From Chloroflexota bacterium (GTDB lineage Bacteria > Chloroflexota > Limnocylindria > Limnocylindrales > CSP1-4), in assembly GCA_005883615.1 (NCBI GenBank), contig VBEC01000075.1, forward strand, positions 1-33,734: a DNA stretch of 33,734 nucleotides, given 5' to 3'. The translations under genes were made by a program, and so were the position numbers. Below the pieces are notes generated by a model. The model saw nothing but the letters and a program-made list of their open reading frames with translations. It made no database searches and was not told the DNA's origin. Shown piece after piece: positions 32,763-33,734 of this stretch (position 1 is its first letter; the number at the start of each line of letters is the position of its first letter).

Positions 32763-33734
32763 TCAACGTCCCTGAACGAGCGCCGGCACCGTCTCGACGA
32801 TAATCCGAAAGTCCAGCAAGAGGGACCAGCGGTCGATGTATTCGAGGTCGATTGAGGCCCGCCGATCAAAGTCCTCGTCCCGCCGTGCGCGGACCTGCCA
32901 AAGGCCGGTTATTCCGGGCTTCATCGAAAGGCGGCGCCGATGCCAAAGGTCGTAGCCGGCGACCTCACGTGGCGGTGCCGGGCGCGGCCCCACGAGGCTC
33001 ATGTCGCCCCGAACGACGTTCCATAGCTGGGGAAGCTCATCGAGGCTCAACCGGCGCAGCGTGGCGCCAGTTCGCGTGATCCGGGGATCGTTCGTCATCT
33101 TGAACGCGGGCCCGGTCGTGTCGCTGAGCTGGACAACTTCCTCGTAGCGCTCTTCCGCGTCCTGGACCATCGTTCGAAACTTGTGGATCGTGAAGGGCCG
33201 GCCGTGGAGTCCTACCCGAACCTGGCTGAAGAGCACCCCGGACCCATCGCGCAGCCTGACCCAGGCGGCGACCATTGCCAGGACCGGGCTCAAGATGACG
33301 AGGGCGATCGAGGCCAGCGATAGGTCGAACAAACGCTTTGCAACCAACGCCAAGGTCCGGTCCGGACCATAGACCAGCGACGCTATGGCGATTCCGTCGA
33401 ATTCCTCGACCCGAGCTCCAGGTACGGTAAGGCCCGCATCCTCGAGCGGGATTCGGACAATCTTGCCTTCGTCGGCACACAGCCGCGTCACTGGCTCGAC
33501 ATACCCCCAGGCACCGACTGGCAGGGAAATGGCTACTTCGTCGATGACTTGCCCATGGAGGACGGCCTCGATGTCCTCGATCCGACCGATGACTGGCCTG
33601 CGAGGGATGGCCGAAGACCCGATCTCGGCGAGATGTCCGACTACCCTGAGGCCCAATTCCAGGTGATCCTCGATCCGATCGGCGAAGGCTTCCGCGCTGG
33701 GCCCGGCCCCGATCATCAGCACGAACCGCGTGTT
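32763..33734 (-). CDS. Polyprenyl-phosphate sugar-1-phosphate transferase (N-terminus beyond window)
   Basis: The frame is open to the right edge, giving 323 residues with a complete C-terminus. Residues visible first ([19 protein letters not shown]) form the nucleotide-binding-like domain of long exopolysaccharide polyprenyl glycosylphosphotransferases; the preceding membrane spans would lie outside the window. A transmembrane hairpin follows ([21 protein letters not shown] onward). The catalytic bacterial sugar-transferase domain then has [46 protein letters not shown] and [17 protein letters not shown] at 33722 is internal, not the true start. It loads the first sugar phosphate onto undecaprenyl phosphate, a logical partner of the convergent LCP gene 25 bases away. 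The sugar is not predictable. Confidence 0.9.
   Translation of the reverse strand, partial: NTRFVLMIGAGPSAEAFADRIEDHLELGLRVVGHLAEIGSSAIPRRPVIGRIEDIEAVLHGQVIDEVAISLPVGAWGYVEPVTRLCADEGKIVRIPLEDAGLTVPGARVEEFDGIAIASLVYGPDRTLALVAKRLFDLSLASIALVILSPVLAMVAAWVRLRDGSGVLFSQVRVGLHGRPFTIHKFRTMVQDAEERYEEVVQLSDTTGPAFKMTNDPRITRTGATLRRLSLDELPQLWNVVRGDMSLVGPRPAPPREVAGYDLWHRRRLSMKPGITGLWQVRARRDEDFDRRASIDLEYIDRWSLLLDFRIIVETVPALVQGR

Overview
The window is 33.7 kb of GC-rich (roughly two-thirds G+C), densely packed bacterial chromosome. It has no rRNA, tRNA, CRISPR array, insertion sequence or phage gene that I can see. Tight gene overlaps (TGATG, ATGA, GTGA), frequent GTG/TTG starts and very GC-rich third codon positions are seen directly. 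Together with a DUF4349 lipoprotein, an LCP protein with an added membrane module and an unusual ECF-sigma/membrane-partner pair, these suggest a Chloroflexota-like bacterium, perhaps an uncultured soil or freshwater lineage such as Limnocylindria/Ellin6529. That placement is inference; no marker gene here settles it.

Layout. (1) 1-5820 is a divergent catabolic-looking locus. A GcvT-like folate-dependent transferase (cut by the window edge) and an M20 dipeptidase lie on the minus strand. Facing away on the plus strand are two tandem PYROXD2/CrtI-like FAD oxidoreductases. (2) 5865-7520 is a GH13 alpha-glucosidase. (3) 7528-11071, minus strand, holds surE, an AI-2E/PerM-type permease and trpS. 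(4) 11369-12856 is an MFS metabolite:H+ symporter closed by a strong intrinsic terminator. (5) 12954-16448 is the threonine operon hom-thrC-thrB. (6) 16542-17513 is a DUF4349 lipoprotein behind an ECF-type promoter match, convergent with a dienelactone hydrolase. (7) 18520-31296 is a run of 14 plus-strand genes: lysC, birA, ECF sigma factor, putative anti-sigma, accD, accA, a biotin-less BCCP paralogue, accC, fabZ, a metallophosphoesterase, fabF, accB, fabH and fabG. (8) 31352-33734 holds an LCP cell-wall glycopolymer transferase, convergent with a polyprenyl-phosphate sugar transferase cut by the right edge.

How it fits together. The long run supplies all four subunits of acetyl-CoA carboxylase, the ligase that biotinylates it, and most FAS II chain-elongation enzymes: initiation by FabH, condensation by FabF, ketoreduction by FabG and dehydration by FabZ. 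acpP, fabD and an enoyl reductase are not in the window. Aspartate kinase heads this run, while the rest of the threonine branch sits 2 kb upstream in its own operon.

Most notable points. A full-length BCCP paralogue between accA and accC lacks the biotinyl-lysine motif, whereas a canonical BCCP lies downstream. Very similar extended -10 elements (GCTARAMT) sit 7-9 nt before the start codons of trpS, lysC and the LCP gene, with no Shine-Dalgarno sequence, implying leaderless mRNAs. An ECF sigma/anti-sigma pair and an uncharacterised phosphoesterase are embedded in the lipid operon. A homoserine dehydrogenase has no recognisable ACT domain.
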